The position numbers and the translations under genes were made by a program. A model generated the notes under the pieces. It saw only the letters and a program-made list of their open reading frames with translations, was not told the origin of the DNA and made no database searches. DNA of 64,000 nucleotides, taken from assembly GCA_003833135.1 (NCBI GenBank), contig QZLH01000214.1, positions 42,005-106,004 on the forward strand, given 5' to 3'. The DNA is from Oehlia diaphana (taxonomy: Eukaryota > Glomeromycota > Glomeromycetes > Glomerales > Glomeraceae). How positions within the stretch are numbered: position 1 is the first letter of the stretch; each line of letters opens with the position of its first letter. Positions 1 to 11,363 of this stretch are shown here, piece after piece.

Positions 1-456
1 TTTTTTTTTTTTTTTTTTTTTTTAAATTTTAATCAGTAAAAAATTTTTTTTTTTTTTCTTAAAAAAAAAAAATTTTTTGGTTACATCTTTACTTAGATAT
101 TTTCAATCATATAAACTTTTTTTTTTTGGACTTTTTTTTTTTTTGCTTTTACAATATTGTAATTTATTTTCAATTTTATATGTACTATTTTTTTAATAAT
201 ATTTTATAAATTTCAATATTTTTTTGACTTCACAAAAAGATAAAACTATTAATATGCTAATTATTTATACTCGTTTTTTTTAATTAAAAATATATATATA
301 TGGATATATATATATTTAAATTAAAATAATTTAATAATTTAATAAAAAAAAAAAATATAATTTTAAATAATAAGTTTGTGATATCTATATCTATACATAT
401 ATATATTATATATATTATTAATGACATTTTCATGCTATTTTCCTCTTTGATCTTAA
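1..456. other. AT-rich non-coding flank
   Basis: Homopolymer T and A runs, a short (TA)n tract near 290-310 and a second near 395-420. No coding signal is visible on either strand. The right part would be the 3' untranslated region of the minus-strand carrier gene that ends at 457. Confidence 0.6.
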
Positions 457-1817
457 TTAAATCTTTGCAGCTTGCCTTTGAGCAATTTTAGCCTTAATAT
501 AAAAATATTTGTTAGTAAAAATATAAACAATGACAACAACAATAATAAAATTATATTAATTTACCTTGACAGCATCTCCACCAAATACCATACAAATAGT
601 CTGCCAAACACCTAAACCAATTCTAGGTGTCACACCGCGAAAGAATCCTTTAAACCCGTTATTTTTATAAATATATTTAGCACAAGTAACAATTGTCATT
701 TTCTCGGGTCTTCCTGGTGCTTTAACCTGAGATTGCATTTCTACTCTAATAACTTCAATAGGCTGTAAAAATAAATACATTAGAATTAGATTAAATAAGT
801 ATTTTTTGAAACTAATAAATTTGTCACTTACTTGATTCCAACAAGACAAACCCCCTCCGATGGCACTAGCAAATATTTTTTGGATTGGAGACAATGGTTT
901 ACTATAATCAGGTATCTCCCCATCTCGAACCTTCCTAATTATGGTTTCACCTGCTCTTGTTAACCCAAATCTACTTGCCCAATTGGTACATTGTCGAAGT
1001 GCCACGGCATTTACACCTTTATTTATTCCACGAATACCTTCTTTTTTCCAGATATCAGCTGCAACTTTGATAGTTGAAACTTGTTGCCCTGCGGGAGCTT
1101 TATGACGAGTAACCTCTACAGTTTTCATAAAAGTACAAAATCCCATAGTGGTATAGGCTTGCGATAACCCCCCTCCCATGCCACCAACAATTCCGGCCTA
1201 TGAACGGAATTGTAAATATAAAATGAATCATTTAAACAAAATAAACCAAGATTAATTAGATTAAGTTTATATTTATATATATATACCACAAAAGGAGACG
1301 CACCGGCAACACGTGCTCTATATTCGACTTCACTGGCAGTGAAGATAAGTACTGCTCCCTGAATTTTAATAAAAAAATGTTAAATCAATTAATTAAATAA
1401 ATTAATCGAAAATCTTAACAATAGTTATAACATACTTTTGTGCTAGCTTCAATCCAAGCCCACGGTATTAATCCTTGATAAAATCCTAAAAGACCACCTC
1501 TTTGATAAGTCTTTTTTGTAGCTGTTATGATATTATCACCTCGATTTGCTGCCAAATGAGTTTTTATAACTTCAAAAGGTTGACCAAGTGTAGTTACCTC
1601 AAACATGTTTAACCCTAAATTAAATAAATAAATTATCATTTATTACATATCTTTCAATTAAATTGAAACTTCTAGTTTAAATGAGCTATTTATGCGATAT
1701 ACCGAACAAAAAAAATAAATATTCACCTGCACCTACGGCAAGGTTGATAAAACTAATAGGTTTCTTTTCTAATTTGCCATCTTTTTCTATAGGAACAGAA
1801 ATACCAACTGGTGCCAT
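457..1817 (-). CDS. YHM2: Mitochondrial citrate/oxoglutarate carrier, YHM2-type
   Basis: A mitochondrial inner-membrane solute carrier of the SLC25 superfamily. The yeast relative exchanges citrate for oxoglutarate and supports cytosolic NADPH supply. I reconstruct six exons: 1727-1817, 1436-1614, 1287-1358, 832-1197, 565-762 and 457-492. They join in frame to 313 aa, about the size of the yeast protein. The start is the ATG at 1817 ([14 protein letters not shown]). Visible carrier features include the repeat signatures starting at [12 protein letters not shown] and [12 protein letters not shown], and a C-terminal region with [19 protein letters not shown] followed by a short [10 protein letters not shown] tail; these are typical of YHM2 rather than CTP1. 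All introns have GT-AG ends. It lies divergently from SRP9, with 286 bp between the two start codons. Family assignment is from remembered motifs, not a search. Confidence 0.92.
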
Positions 1818-2103
1818 ACTGTGAAAAGATTTCTTTAATGGAGGTGAGGACAGGATTTTTAAAAGATGAGAGAGAAAAAGGAAAGAGAAATAAGAGTATA
1901 AATATAAGATTAGATGTCCATCTTTTCTCCTTTGGAAGATTTTAAATATGTATCTAAGATCGTCAATCATCAAAAAAATTTACCGATTTCAATATAATTG
2001 GGTGAAATTGAGTTACGCTGTGCATAACGCAATAGGTGCATCTATACAGTATTTACGGGCGTAAGAATTCTAAATTCTGATATAATAAATTCTTGTTTAT
2101 ACA

Positions 2104-2429
2104 ATGGTTTACATTAAGGAATGGAATAAATACCAAGAAGCAGTTGAAGAACTTTATTTGAATTCTCCAAAAGAGGTAAAGCATTTTTTAACAATAATTC
2201 AATGTTCAGTTTAATTGAGTATTTATATTATCCATTAAATAATATATTATAGACGCGATATTTAACGAGTTGGCGTCATGGAAAATTAGTTTTAAAAGTT
2301 ACGGACAATTTTACAGCATTAAAATATAAAACAGATCAAGCCAGCGATTTAAAGAAATTTGAACGTTTAAATCGATCGATGATGTTAAAAATGCAAAATC
2401 GAAAAGAAACAACAACGGAAAGTAAATGA
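2104..2429 (+). CDS. SRP9: Signal recognition particle 9 kDa subunit
   Basis: Small RNA-binding subunit of the SRP Alu domain, which with SRP14 mediates elongation arrest during co-translational targeting to the ER. Two exons, 2104-2175 and 2253-2429, give 82 aa, close to the usual 86 or so. The protein starts MVYIKEWNKYQEAVEELY and continues after the intron with TRYLTSWRHGKLVLKVTD, then a Lys-rich stretch with YKTDQASDLKKFERLNRSMM. The pattern W-x-x-F/Y...Y.ttW.h..g.lvLKvTDn is the SRP9 signature. The intron is 77 bp with GT-AG ends. The protein is too short for the usual gene finders and would easily be missed. The stop codon falls at 2427-2429. Confidence 0.9.
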
Positions 2430-2930
2430 AATTTTCCGGTAATCAAAATAACTAGAAATTTTATTTTTTTTTATTATCGAAAAAATACTTTAAATCTCTA
2501 ATCATTCTTACCTTATTATCATATAGATCTGGTCAATATTTATTGTAGATTTATTACTGGTTAATGTAATTTTAAAATTATAATAATTATTCTTAGTAAA
2601 TATATAAAAATATATTGATTTTTGGAACTTGCAAAATTATTATTCTTTAAATATTTTGGTTGGTTGGTATTTCTTTGACAATCTAAAGATAATACTTGTG
2701 AATAATAAAATTGAATAAAATATTTCAATTTCAAAAGTTTTTTGGTAATAAGTAGCTGTCATTGGTAAAAATAAATTATATGAAGTGTCTTATTTTTGTT
2801 TGTGATTTTTTTAATAAAAGTTTTTTACTATTTTAATTATTTTAATTATTTTCATTATTTTCTATATTTTGTTTCCATAAATTAATTATTAATTTTAAAA
2901 GATTAAATTAAATTAAGTCCATGCTATGTT

Positions 2931-3590
2931 CTATTCAGTAGATGATGATAAAGATTTCAATATCTTTTCACCGCTGGAATACCAATGCACCAATTCCGTA
3001 TATTTTGTTGAATATAACCTATTTCTATAAGGAAGGCCGATACAATGTAAATGTAAATGATGAACAGTATTATAAGGAGGAACGTGAAATCCTACTCTAA
3101 AATCAAATTATTGTATTAGTACAGATCATATCATTACAAATTATCCGAGAGAGAACTATATTTTATTACCTTCTTTCTGATAATTGATAACCAGATTCGG
3201 ATAGAAGTTGATTCCCTGTATCAATCATATGTTTTACTAAATGGCACGCGAGATAAATATTAATTATCACTGAATATAAAAAAAAACATTAAAATAAAAA
3301 AAAGAAACTTACATAAAGGAGCATCATTTGGTGTTAAAGAATCTACATTATCTTTGAGACGAGAAAATATTTAATAACTAAATTAGTTAATTATAACAAG
3401 TTTTATTTTAATATTTTCGTTTACCTATATGATTTCTAGGAATAATCAATAAATGTAATTTAGCGGCCGGTCTTATATCATGAAATGCGACAATTCTTTC
3501 ATCTTCATAAACTATTTTTTTGTCAGTTAGGTCACAAAATACACAATCTTGTGTGGTATCCGTAAAACAGGAAAAAAAATACTGTAACAT
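2931..3590 (-). CDS. HIT-family (HINT3-like) nucleotide hydrolase
   Basis: Histidine-triad hydrolase, probably cleaving nucleoside phosphoramidates or AMP-lysine-type adducts. Four exons are inferred: 3425-3590, 3313-3351, 3170-3236 and 2931-3096, joining in frame to 145 aa. The N-terminal part has CVFCDLTDKKIVYEDERIVA followed by FHDIRPAAKLHLLIIPRNHI. The C-terminal exon carries the catalytic triad motif in TVHHLHLHCIG (H-x-H-x-H), then IGLPYRNRLYSTKY and a Trp-containing tail. The CxxC near residue 17 could be a zinc ligand pair, as in Hint and aprataxin proteins. The second acceptor (CAAAG) is weaker than the others. The gene is convergent with SRP9, with 501 bp between their stop codons. 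Confidence 0.88.
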
Positions 3591-3611
3591 TTTTTTATAA
3601 AGTTAATATAA

Positions 3612-3710
3612 TACACAGTAAAATTCGATATAATGGAACCATTCGTTCCATTAGTAAATTTATCAAAAATTCGTTATATCGAGAAATCCGTTATATCGAA
3701 GGTAAATTAA
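3612..3710. repeat. Possible pogo/Tigger-like transposon end
   Basis: The sequence starts CACAGTAAAATTCGATATAA after TA and contains two further copies of a GTTATATCGA-like word (about 3672 and 3690). Ends reading CAGTAAAA-CTCGATATAACGA are typical of pogo/Tigger-type Tc1-mariner elements. I see no matching opposite end nearby, so this would be a solo terminus. Weak call. Confidence 0.3.
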
Positions 3711-3787
3711 TTATAGATTATGACGAACCCCTTTTACTTATGTTCAACGTTCCGGTATATCTTAAGAAATGATCGTCAAACGAATTT

Positions 3788-4208
3788 TCCTTTTTGGGGA
3801 GATCGTCTAAAGCGGGCAAATCACGTGATTCAGTGTAATTTTAATTAGATTAATTTTTTATAAAGATTAATAGAAACTTTAAAATCATAATATAAGCGTA
3901 TTTTTATCTGCTTTGCAAGTTTACTTAGGAAAAAAAGTGGATTTTGAATATTGTTTTTGACTTTACATATGAATGAACGAAACTTTGCCGATCATATCCA
4001 AAAATGGATAACAAAATTGAAAAAGTCAAATAAATCAAAAACAGCATTCAAAACCCTACTCTGCGCTCTAAGTAAACTTGCAGAGCAGGCAAAAATGCAT
4101 TTAGGACGTGTGTTTAGAATGGTTGAATATAAGGTAAAAAGTTTTATTTTATGAAAACAATTTTTTTTCGAAGTCACGTGATTTGCCCCCGCTTTAGACG
4201 ACCTCCTT
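3788..4208. mobile_element. Foldback/MITE-like long imperfect palindrome
   Basis: Outer arms pair: AGATCGTCTAAAGCGGGCAA (from 3800) on the left matches the reverse complement of the segment at about 4173-4203, which contains GCTTTAGACGACCTCC; both arms run into a CACGTGA word. The pairing continues inward: TCTGCTTTGCAAGTTTACTT (about 3908) matches the complement of AAGTAAACTTGCAGAGCAGG (about 4070), then a GGATTTTGAATATTG-type segment matches, down to a central TATCCAAAAATGGATA palindrome near 3997. The whole unit is one imperfect hairpin of about 410 bp. Flanks CCTTTTTGG and CCTTTTGGG could be a degenerate target-site duplication. The short ORFs inside it on both strands are by-products of the symmetry. 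Confidence 0.7.
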
Positions 4209-4324
4209 TTGGGTAATTTAGAACTAAAGATTATGACGTGACTTAAAATATTTTAAAAATAAACTGGCTGAAATAACAACTACGAACTTTTTAAGATCTT
4301 TCATAATAACTTTTTTTTTAAATA

Positions 4325-7300
4325 ATGACTACTCTTTCAAGGTAAATTCTTGTGAAATTTTTTAAATATTTTTTTTCTTTTTACTCAAGATCTATTAAAT
4401 TTTTGTAGATCTACTTTATATATTTCTTCTAATTCGAGTTTTTATACATTTTAGTGTTCTACCAAAACCACGACAACAACTTTTAAGTTCGGAACAACAA
4501 AATAAGTATGAACGAAAATATGATGAACTTACATCTGTAAAGCCAAGGAAACAGCCACCTCCATATGGACAACGATCCGGTTGGAAACCAAAAACTCAGG
4601 AAGATTTTGGCAACGGTGGTGCTTTCCCTGAAATCCATGTAGCGCAATATCCCCTGGATATGGGTCGCAGTACAACAGTGAGTATATGAGTTAATTATAT
4701 TATAAATAATTATAATAATTATGAAAAATCAATATCTAACATCATACGATAACTACCTCTACAACCACGTTTCCACCAACTATTATAGACCAAAAGCGTT
4801 GAATCGCTTGCATTACAAGTTGATGCTGAAGGAAACATTCAATATGATGCTATTGCGAAACATGGACATACTGAATCTCGAGTTATTCATTCACAATTCA
4901 AAGACTTGGTACCCCTCAATCAAAGAGCCGATATCGAAAAAGTTACTTTAGAAAGACCCGGCGAAGATGAAGTAAAAGAAACAACGGAAAAAACAAGAGA
5001 AGCGTTAGAAAAAATTGTACAAGGTAAATTGTTTGCTAACATAACATGTCTTATAAGTATACCAGTAAGAAAATCATAGTGGTGTTGGTGACGGTAAATA
5101 ATAGAGTGGATAAGCTGGATTTATTAGGAATTGGAATTTAAATCATCATGATGATGCAAGAGAAAATGTGTTTTTTTAACGAGCTCAAAATTAACATCTA
5201 TCGTCATTTCATCTAAAAATCGATGAATAACTGGGAGTAGAAGACCTAGTATAATTAGTGGAGATTCGTCGACAATCAGGAGAGCTGAGAGTCTCAGCCA
5301 GACTCCTTCATTTCTGCGACAATCATTGAAAATTTATATAGTCTGTGATCGAAGGATGTTAGGTTTCGCTTTTGAAATAAGGACGAAAAAAAAATGAGAA
5401 AAAAGTAATATTATAATGACAACTCCTGATTTTTTGCGCATAATATGGAATATTGAAATAATTATCTAGTGTTTGAGAGAAAAGTTTATAGATTACGAAT
5501 AGGGAAAGGACCTGAGGAAATTCGATTAAAAATGGTATAAATATAATGATTGAAAGAGACTTGATTATATGCAGGCTTAAATTATGTTTACCGTCCCAAT
5601 GATATAAGATTGATAAAAACATAATCAATGCGAAATTATGTTTACGTCTAAATTATCTGAACTTGCAGAATACAATTAAATAAAAATCTCCAAGTGCAAT
5701 TGTCGCTTCAATTTATTTATTATAATTTTCGATTTTCTAGGCAAAATAAAAGCAGCACAGCCTAAAAATGTTAAAGTTAATAAACCGTTAGAACCAACAT
5801 ATATCCGTTATACTCCTGGACAGCAAGGTGAAACTTATAATTCCGGAGCTACTCAGAGGATTATTAGAATGGTGGAAATGCCTGTTGATCCAATGGAACC
5901 TCCGAAATTCAAACACAAAAAGATTCCACGAGGTAAGGTTTAAATGTTCTCTATATTCATAAAAATTTGTGAGTAATTCACTACAGTTTTATTAACTTTT
6001 TTTATTATAGGTCCACCATCGCCGCCGGCACCAGTTTTACATTCTCCTCCTCGCAAAGTTACTGCTAAAGAACAACAAGAATGGATTATTCCACCTTGTA
6101 TATCTAACTGGAAAAATGCGAAAGGATATACTATTCCACTTGACAAACGTTTGGCGGCAGATGGACGAGGGTTGCAAGAGGTTACAATTAATGATAACTT
6201 TTCAAAATTATCTGAGGCTCTTTTTGCTGCGGATAGACATGCTCGTGAGGAAGTAAAACAGCGTGCTTTGATGCGAGATAAACTTGCTCAAAAAGAAAAA
6301 GAAGAAAAAGAAAAACGATTACGTATGTTAGCACAGAAAGCACGAGAAGAAAGGTATGCAACTAAAATTATTTTCTTTGCATATAAATCAAAATATTAAA
6401 GATTATACTTAATAATAGAGCCGGTATATCTTCAGCCTCCGGAGGAGCTACTGGAGCTGTTGCAGAGTCGGAATCGGAGTCTGAATCCGATGAGGAAAAA
6501 GTGAGAGAGAGAGAAGAATTAAGACGAGATCGACGGAAGGAACGTGAGAGAGAATATAGGCTTTCTAGAATGGGTGCTGAACAAAGGGCAAAATATCTTG
6601 CTCGGTAAGATATCCTTTTTTTTATACTTTGATATTATTTGATAGTTACCAAATTAAAGTAAGTTTAATTTTATTATTTTTTTTTTGTTTAGTGAGCAAA
6701 ATAGAGATATTTCAGAAAAGATTGCTTTGGGATTGGCCAAACCAACATTGAGCAAAGAAAGCATGTTTGACGCTCGATTATTTAATCAATCTGAAGGTCT
6801 TGATTCTGGTTTTAAAGATGATGAAGGTAATTATTACATTTTCAATTTTATAAGTTATAGTTTTCTGTCTTAATTTAATAACAATATTGATTTTTTAAAT
6901 AGCTTATGATCTTTATGATAAACCGCTGTTTGCTGGTGCAAGTTCTTCGAGCATATATAGACCTAAAAAGGAATACGATTCGGATCTGTATGGAGGTGGG
7001 AATGCCGAGAGCGTTAATAAAATGCTTAACGTAGACCGATTTGGGATTACAAAAGGTTTCCAAGGGGCTGACGCCGCGCATGTAAGTGAAGTTCATTCAA
7101 TATTCCTTCCGAATCTTAAATTTTAAGATAGCTAATGATAATATGTTTTAATTTACAGTCGAGGGACGGGCCTGTGGAATTCGAGAAAGAAGAAGCAGAT
7201 CCGTTCGGTTTTAATCAGTTCTTGGATGATGCTAAAAAAGGGAGTAAGCGCGGGTTAGATACATCGTAAGCATTTGTTTATTATAGTCGATTGATTCTAA

Positions 7301-7385
7301 TTTAAGTGTTTTAATAAATGTTAACGTTATTTTACTATTTATTAGAAAATCTGAAAGTAGCAAAAGCAAGCGTGGAAAATACTGA
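4325..7385 (+). CDS. SNW1: SNW-domain splicing factor (SKIP/Prp45)
   Basis: Nuclear SNW-domain protein, component of the activated spliceosome and transcriptional coregulator. Ten exons are inferred, starting 4325-4341, 4455-4677, 4789-5023, 5741-5932 and 6011-6353, and ending at the stop at 7383-7385. The N-terminal region contains GGAFPEIHVAQYPLDMGR. The SNW core follows: LEPTYIRYTPGQQG, then IPPCISNWKNAKGYTIPLDK, LDKRLAADGRGLQ and a ALFAADRHAREEVK helix. A charged Lys/Glu/Arg coiled region follows, then an acidic-serine patch and a C-terminus ending in SKRGKY. These are hallmark SNW1 motifs. The third intron (5024-5740, 717 bp) is about ten times longer than the others. The first exon encodes only five codons and part of a sixth. 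Confidence 0.95.
5024..5740 (+). other. Unusually long intron of SNW1
   Basis: 717 bp between donor GTAAAT and acceptor TTCTAG, against about 60-110 bp elsewhere in the gene. It has a related pair of words, ATTATGTTTACCGTC near 5583 and ATTATGTTTACGTC near 5634. The minus-strand open frame at 5359-5628 has no recognisable protein features. A decayed insertion is possible, but no terminal repeats are clear. Confidence 0.5.
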
Positions 7386-8018
7386 TCGTACACTTCTATC
7401 CAACCGACATCGATAGTCCTTCCTCAAAAAAGGATTCGGATTGGTAATAATTTTTGATGATTTGGGCTTTAAAAGATGATAATGGCCGTAAAAAGACATT
7501 TTTTACTTAGTGATCGATTATATAATTGTACTTACTAGGTGTGTGTATGATTTTTCTGTAAAAACAATTCAGTTTAATAGTTTCTTTGGTTGGACAAAAT
7601 TGACAGAGCTAGTATAGAAACCTTTTATCTAGTTAATGATAATGAGTGGTGTTAGCTTTTTTCCAAAGATCTAGATCTTTAAGCTTCAAAAAAATTTACT
7701 AGGTGAATTTCAGACATAACGTAATATTTTGTCACGTTTCACTTAGATTTGTAATAATAACCTTAATTCATCATGATGAGCATTTGAAAAAAAAACTATT
7801 TATTTGTTATATTATAAATTTATATTTACATGATTAACATAGAAACAAGAATTATGCACAGTTTAAATTAGTGTCGGACAACGGAATTTTTTTGGAATCA
7901 ATAAAAAATATTTTTTTTTTCTACATAAATTGATCAAATATATATTTTTTTTGAAAAAAACGTCTCGTTGTTTACCTCTTTGCCGTTGTCAGTGTAACGT
8001 CTAATACTGCTCGAAGTT
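7386..8018. other. Intergenic SNW1 / eIF2A
   Basis: Contains the 3' untranslated sequence of SNW1 and the promoter/5' leader of eIF2A. AT-rich with T runs near 7910-7950. I see no additional gene. Confidence 0.6.
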
Positions 8019-10908
8019 ATGACAGACGCACCACCTACACAATTTGCCTGCAAGTTTTTACCGTATATTAACGTATTATGATTCTCGGTGTTTTTAACAA
8101 ATAACTTAATAATTCTTTTGATTTGCTCAACAGATCGTTCGGCTAATAATTTAGGTTTAGTTTTTGGACACCCAACTTACGAACCAGTAGCAAATTTTGA
8201 AGAGTAGATATTTATAAAATTAGCGTTTTGTATGTGTGTTTTTTTTATTTTATTTTTACAAATCACCTTCAATAGCCCAGGTAGCAACGTCAAAACTTTT
8301 CAATATAGTAAGGATGGTGAATATCTTGGTTGTGCTTTACCAGAAAGGTAAATAGCTGTTTGTATTGTCAAATCTGTTAATTTCAAAATTACTTATTTAA
8401 TACTTTATTTTAGCGTAAAAATATTTGATGCTGAAACTGCTCAACTTGTGAGTGAAATTCCGAAGAAACAAATTGTTGAAATTGGATTTTCACCAAAGGG
8501 AACATATATTTCCACTTGGGAGCGTCCAGGTAGTTCATCGATCTTTTTTTTTTTATTGCTGATTGTACTGATCTAACCCTTTAAAATACGTATTAGTTAA
8601 ATCGGCAGATGGATCGGTTCATAAAAATTTAATTATCTGGGAAGTAATAACTGGAAAACAATTGATTTCGTTTACTCAAAAAAGTCAAAACAATTGGTTA
8701 GTTAATTTTCGTTTGTAATTAATATATTTTGTATGTTTGGTTAAACACATTAATTTGTTATATTATTTACATACAGGAATGTTCAATGGACTGAAGACGA
8801 AATGTATTTTAGCCGAATGGTTACTGGAGAGGTTCATTTTTACGATAGTAAACGTTTGGATGAGGGGATTACTAATAAATTACGTTTGGAAAATATTGGC
8901 GATTTTTCCATATCACCTGGGAAGAGTGCCTCTATAGCTGTATTTATTCCCGAAAAAAACGTAGGTTATGATAATTTTTACTTTATGACTATTTCTGTAA
9001 AATTGTATTCACTTTTTAATATAATTTATGTGTTATAGGCAGCACCTGCTATCGTTCGAATATATTCCATTGCCAATTTTAAAGTTCCTTTGGCACAAAA
9101 GACATTTTATAAAGCCGACAAAATTCAAATGAAATGGAATGATTCGGGTACTAATTTATTAGTTTTAACCCAAACTGATGTAGATAAAACGAATAAATCA
9201 TACTACGGGGGTAAATATATTTTAATATATTTAAGTTGTTTTAAAAATATATATAAGAAAACTAAATTCCTTTTGATTTTTAGAGACAAATTTGTTCCTT
9301 TTATCAGTGACAGGCAGTTACGATTGTCGCGTTATACTTGGTAATCAAAGGATTTTTTATTGACAGGATACAAGTCGTCATAATTAAATATATTAATATT
9401 TTTTCTATTAATTTAATAGACAAAGAAGGTCCGATCCACGATGTTACATGGGGTCCAAGTTCGAAAGAATTTGTAGTCATCTATGGGTGTAAGTAATATT
9501 AGTGTATGTTTTTTTCTTATTTTGACAAAATTTTTTAAAATAGATAATTTTTCTTAAATAAATTAGATATGCCTGCAAAAGCTACGTTATTTGACCATCG
9601 GGCAAATCCCATACATGAATTTGGTACTGGCATATTCCGTAACACCGTTAGATTTAATCCTCAAGGACGATATATCCTTTCTTTATGTCGATGCAAACCT
9701 TGAATTATAATGTATTTGAACTTTTAAAATGACCTTAATTCTTTTATTTCTGATTTTACTGGTGTTCATAGCTGGATTTGGCAATTTGAAAGGAGAAATG
9801 GACATTTGGGATCGTAAAACATTGAAAAAAATAGCAGAAATTGAAGCTCCCAATTCATCTGAAAGTTCCTGGTCACCAGATGGGATATATATTATGACAG
9901 CAATATTAAGTCCACGACTTCGAGTAGATAACGGTTATAAAATTTGGCATTATACTGGTAGTTTGGTGCATAATCAGAATATCGATGAATTATTGCAGGT
10001 TAGTTCTTTATTTTAGGATGAAAAAATTGAAATGTTTATTGAGCATGTTATTAATCGATAGATACAATGGCGTCCTACAAGTGTTGAATTTTATCCTCTG
10101 GCTGATTTGCCTCCAGCACCTGAAATAACAAAGGGTCTTGCGTCCCCAACAAAAACTGCACGTAAGTTTGTTGCTAATATACAACTTAATAATTTATCAA
10201 AATTTTATTTATAATACAATGTATATTTGTTTTTAATACCAAGCAGCTACAAAAGCAGGTGCATATTTACCACCACATGCACGTGCTCGCGGTGCACCAA
10301 GTGCTGTCAAGGTATTCTTTTGTTCTCATTCCATAAACGTAATATATTAAAAATGCTTATTTATTATTCGTTAACATTTCGGATGAAAAGGTTCATGAGA
10401 ATGGAGCTAAACCCGTAGGATCTAAAAATAAAAAGAAACCTAAACAAAAAAAGGAGGAAGAAGTTGCAAAAGAAACTGTTAAAGTTGATGAGACAGAGAA
10501 TAAAGGTCATATTCTTAATGAATTTCCGATTCAATTATAAATTTTCTATTAACATTTGTCAAATTCTATTTAGACCCAACATCACCGATAATAAGTAACG
10601 GTATTAATAATAATATTAATTCTGTTGACACGGTAAAATCTGATTCTGCGAGCCAATTATCGGAAAAGGATAAAAAGATTCGAAATCTGACAAAAAAATT
10701 AAGACAAATTGATGAACTTAAGGAGAGACAAAAGAACGGGGATAAGTTGGAACAAACACAGGTATTATCAAGTAGATTTATTTTTCTTATAATGTAAATG
10801 GTTCTTTTTTTTTATTTAATTTTTATTTTTGCTTAATTTAATCAGATAAAAAAAATCGAGACTGAAGCAACATTACGGAAAGAGTTGGACCGTTTGAATC
10901 TTCAATAG
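8019..10908 (+). CDS. EIF2A: Eukaryotic translation initiation factor 2A
   Basis: Cytosolic WD40 beta-propeller factor that can deliver Met-tRNA to 40S subunits independently of eIF2. About 16 exons give roughly 580 aa, the normal family length. The start at 8019 (MTDAPPTQFA) is spliced through a GC-AG intron (donor GCAAGT at 8050, acceptor CAG ending 8133) to YRSANNLGLVFGHPTYEP; the ordinary GT alternatives break the frame. Later blocks match eIF2A: FQYSKDGEYLGCALPES, FSPKGTYISTWERP, VDKTNKSYYGG, GPIHDVTWGPSSKEFVVIYG, MPAKATLFDHRANPIHEFGT, GFGNLKGEMDIWD, SPRLRVDNGYKIWHYTGS. The C-terminal part is Lys/Glu-rich and coiled (about 10430-10908). The intron after YILSL (donor GTCGAT) is non-consensus but needed to keep frame. 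Confidence 0.94.
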
Positions 10909-11363
10909 ATTATATTTTCAAAAATTAATTAAAAAAGTACATAGTACATAATAATACTAGTAAAGATGTGTCACAAAGTTTTTCTAATTGATCTTAATCG
11001 TAAATAGAAATTAATTAATTTATGAATTTTTTTCATAATCTTTATTTTAAAAATTTTTTGATAAATATTTTATAAAACACAAACAATATTAGTATTTCAT
11101 AGGCAAATCACCGCAGTAGCAATAATTCTGGTGAAACATTATCGTATCACGTACATCGAGGTTTTTTTAATAAATGGCTATTTCATAGAAAAACTTGTAT
11201 GATATTTTTGTGGCTGTTCCTTTATAAAAAAAACTTTTTTTTTTTTCATACTATGTAAAAAAATTTGATTTTATTCTTTTTTCTCAAGAACTTTATTTCA
11301 TAACGAGCATTTTTGACTGAATAAACTTTTACTTATATAAATTCTAGTTCCTATTTAATAGAA
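10909..11363. other. Intergenic eIF2A / phosphoesterase
   Basis: 455 bp of AT-rich DNA holding the eIF2A 3' end and the phosphoesterase promoter. No coding or RNA signal seen. Confidence 0.6.

Noticed and set aside
3951..4177. Small ORFs on both strands in the HIT-SNW1 interval
   Set aside because: Mirror-image products of the foldback element.
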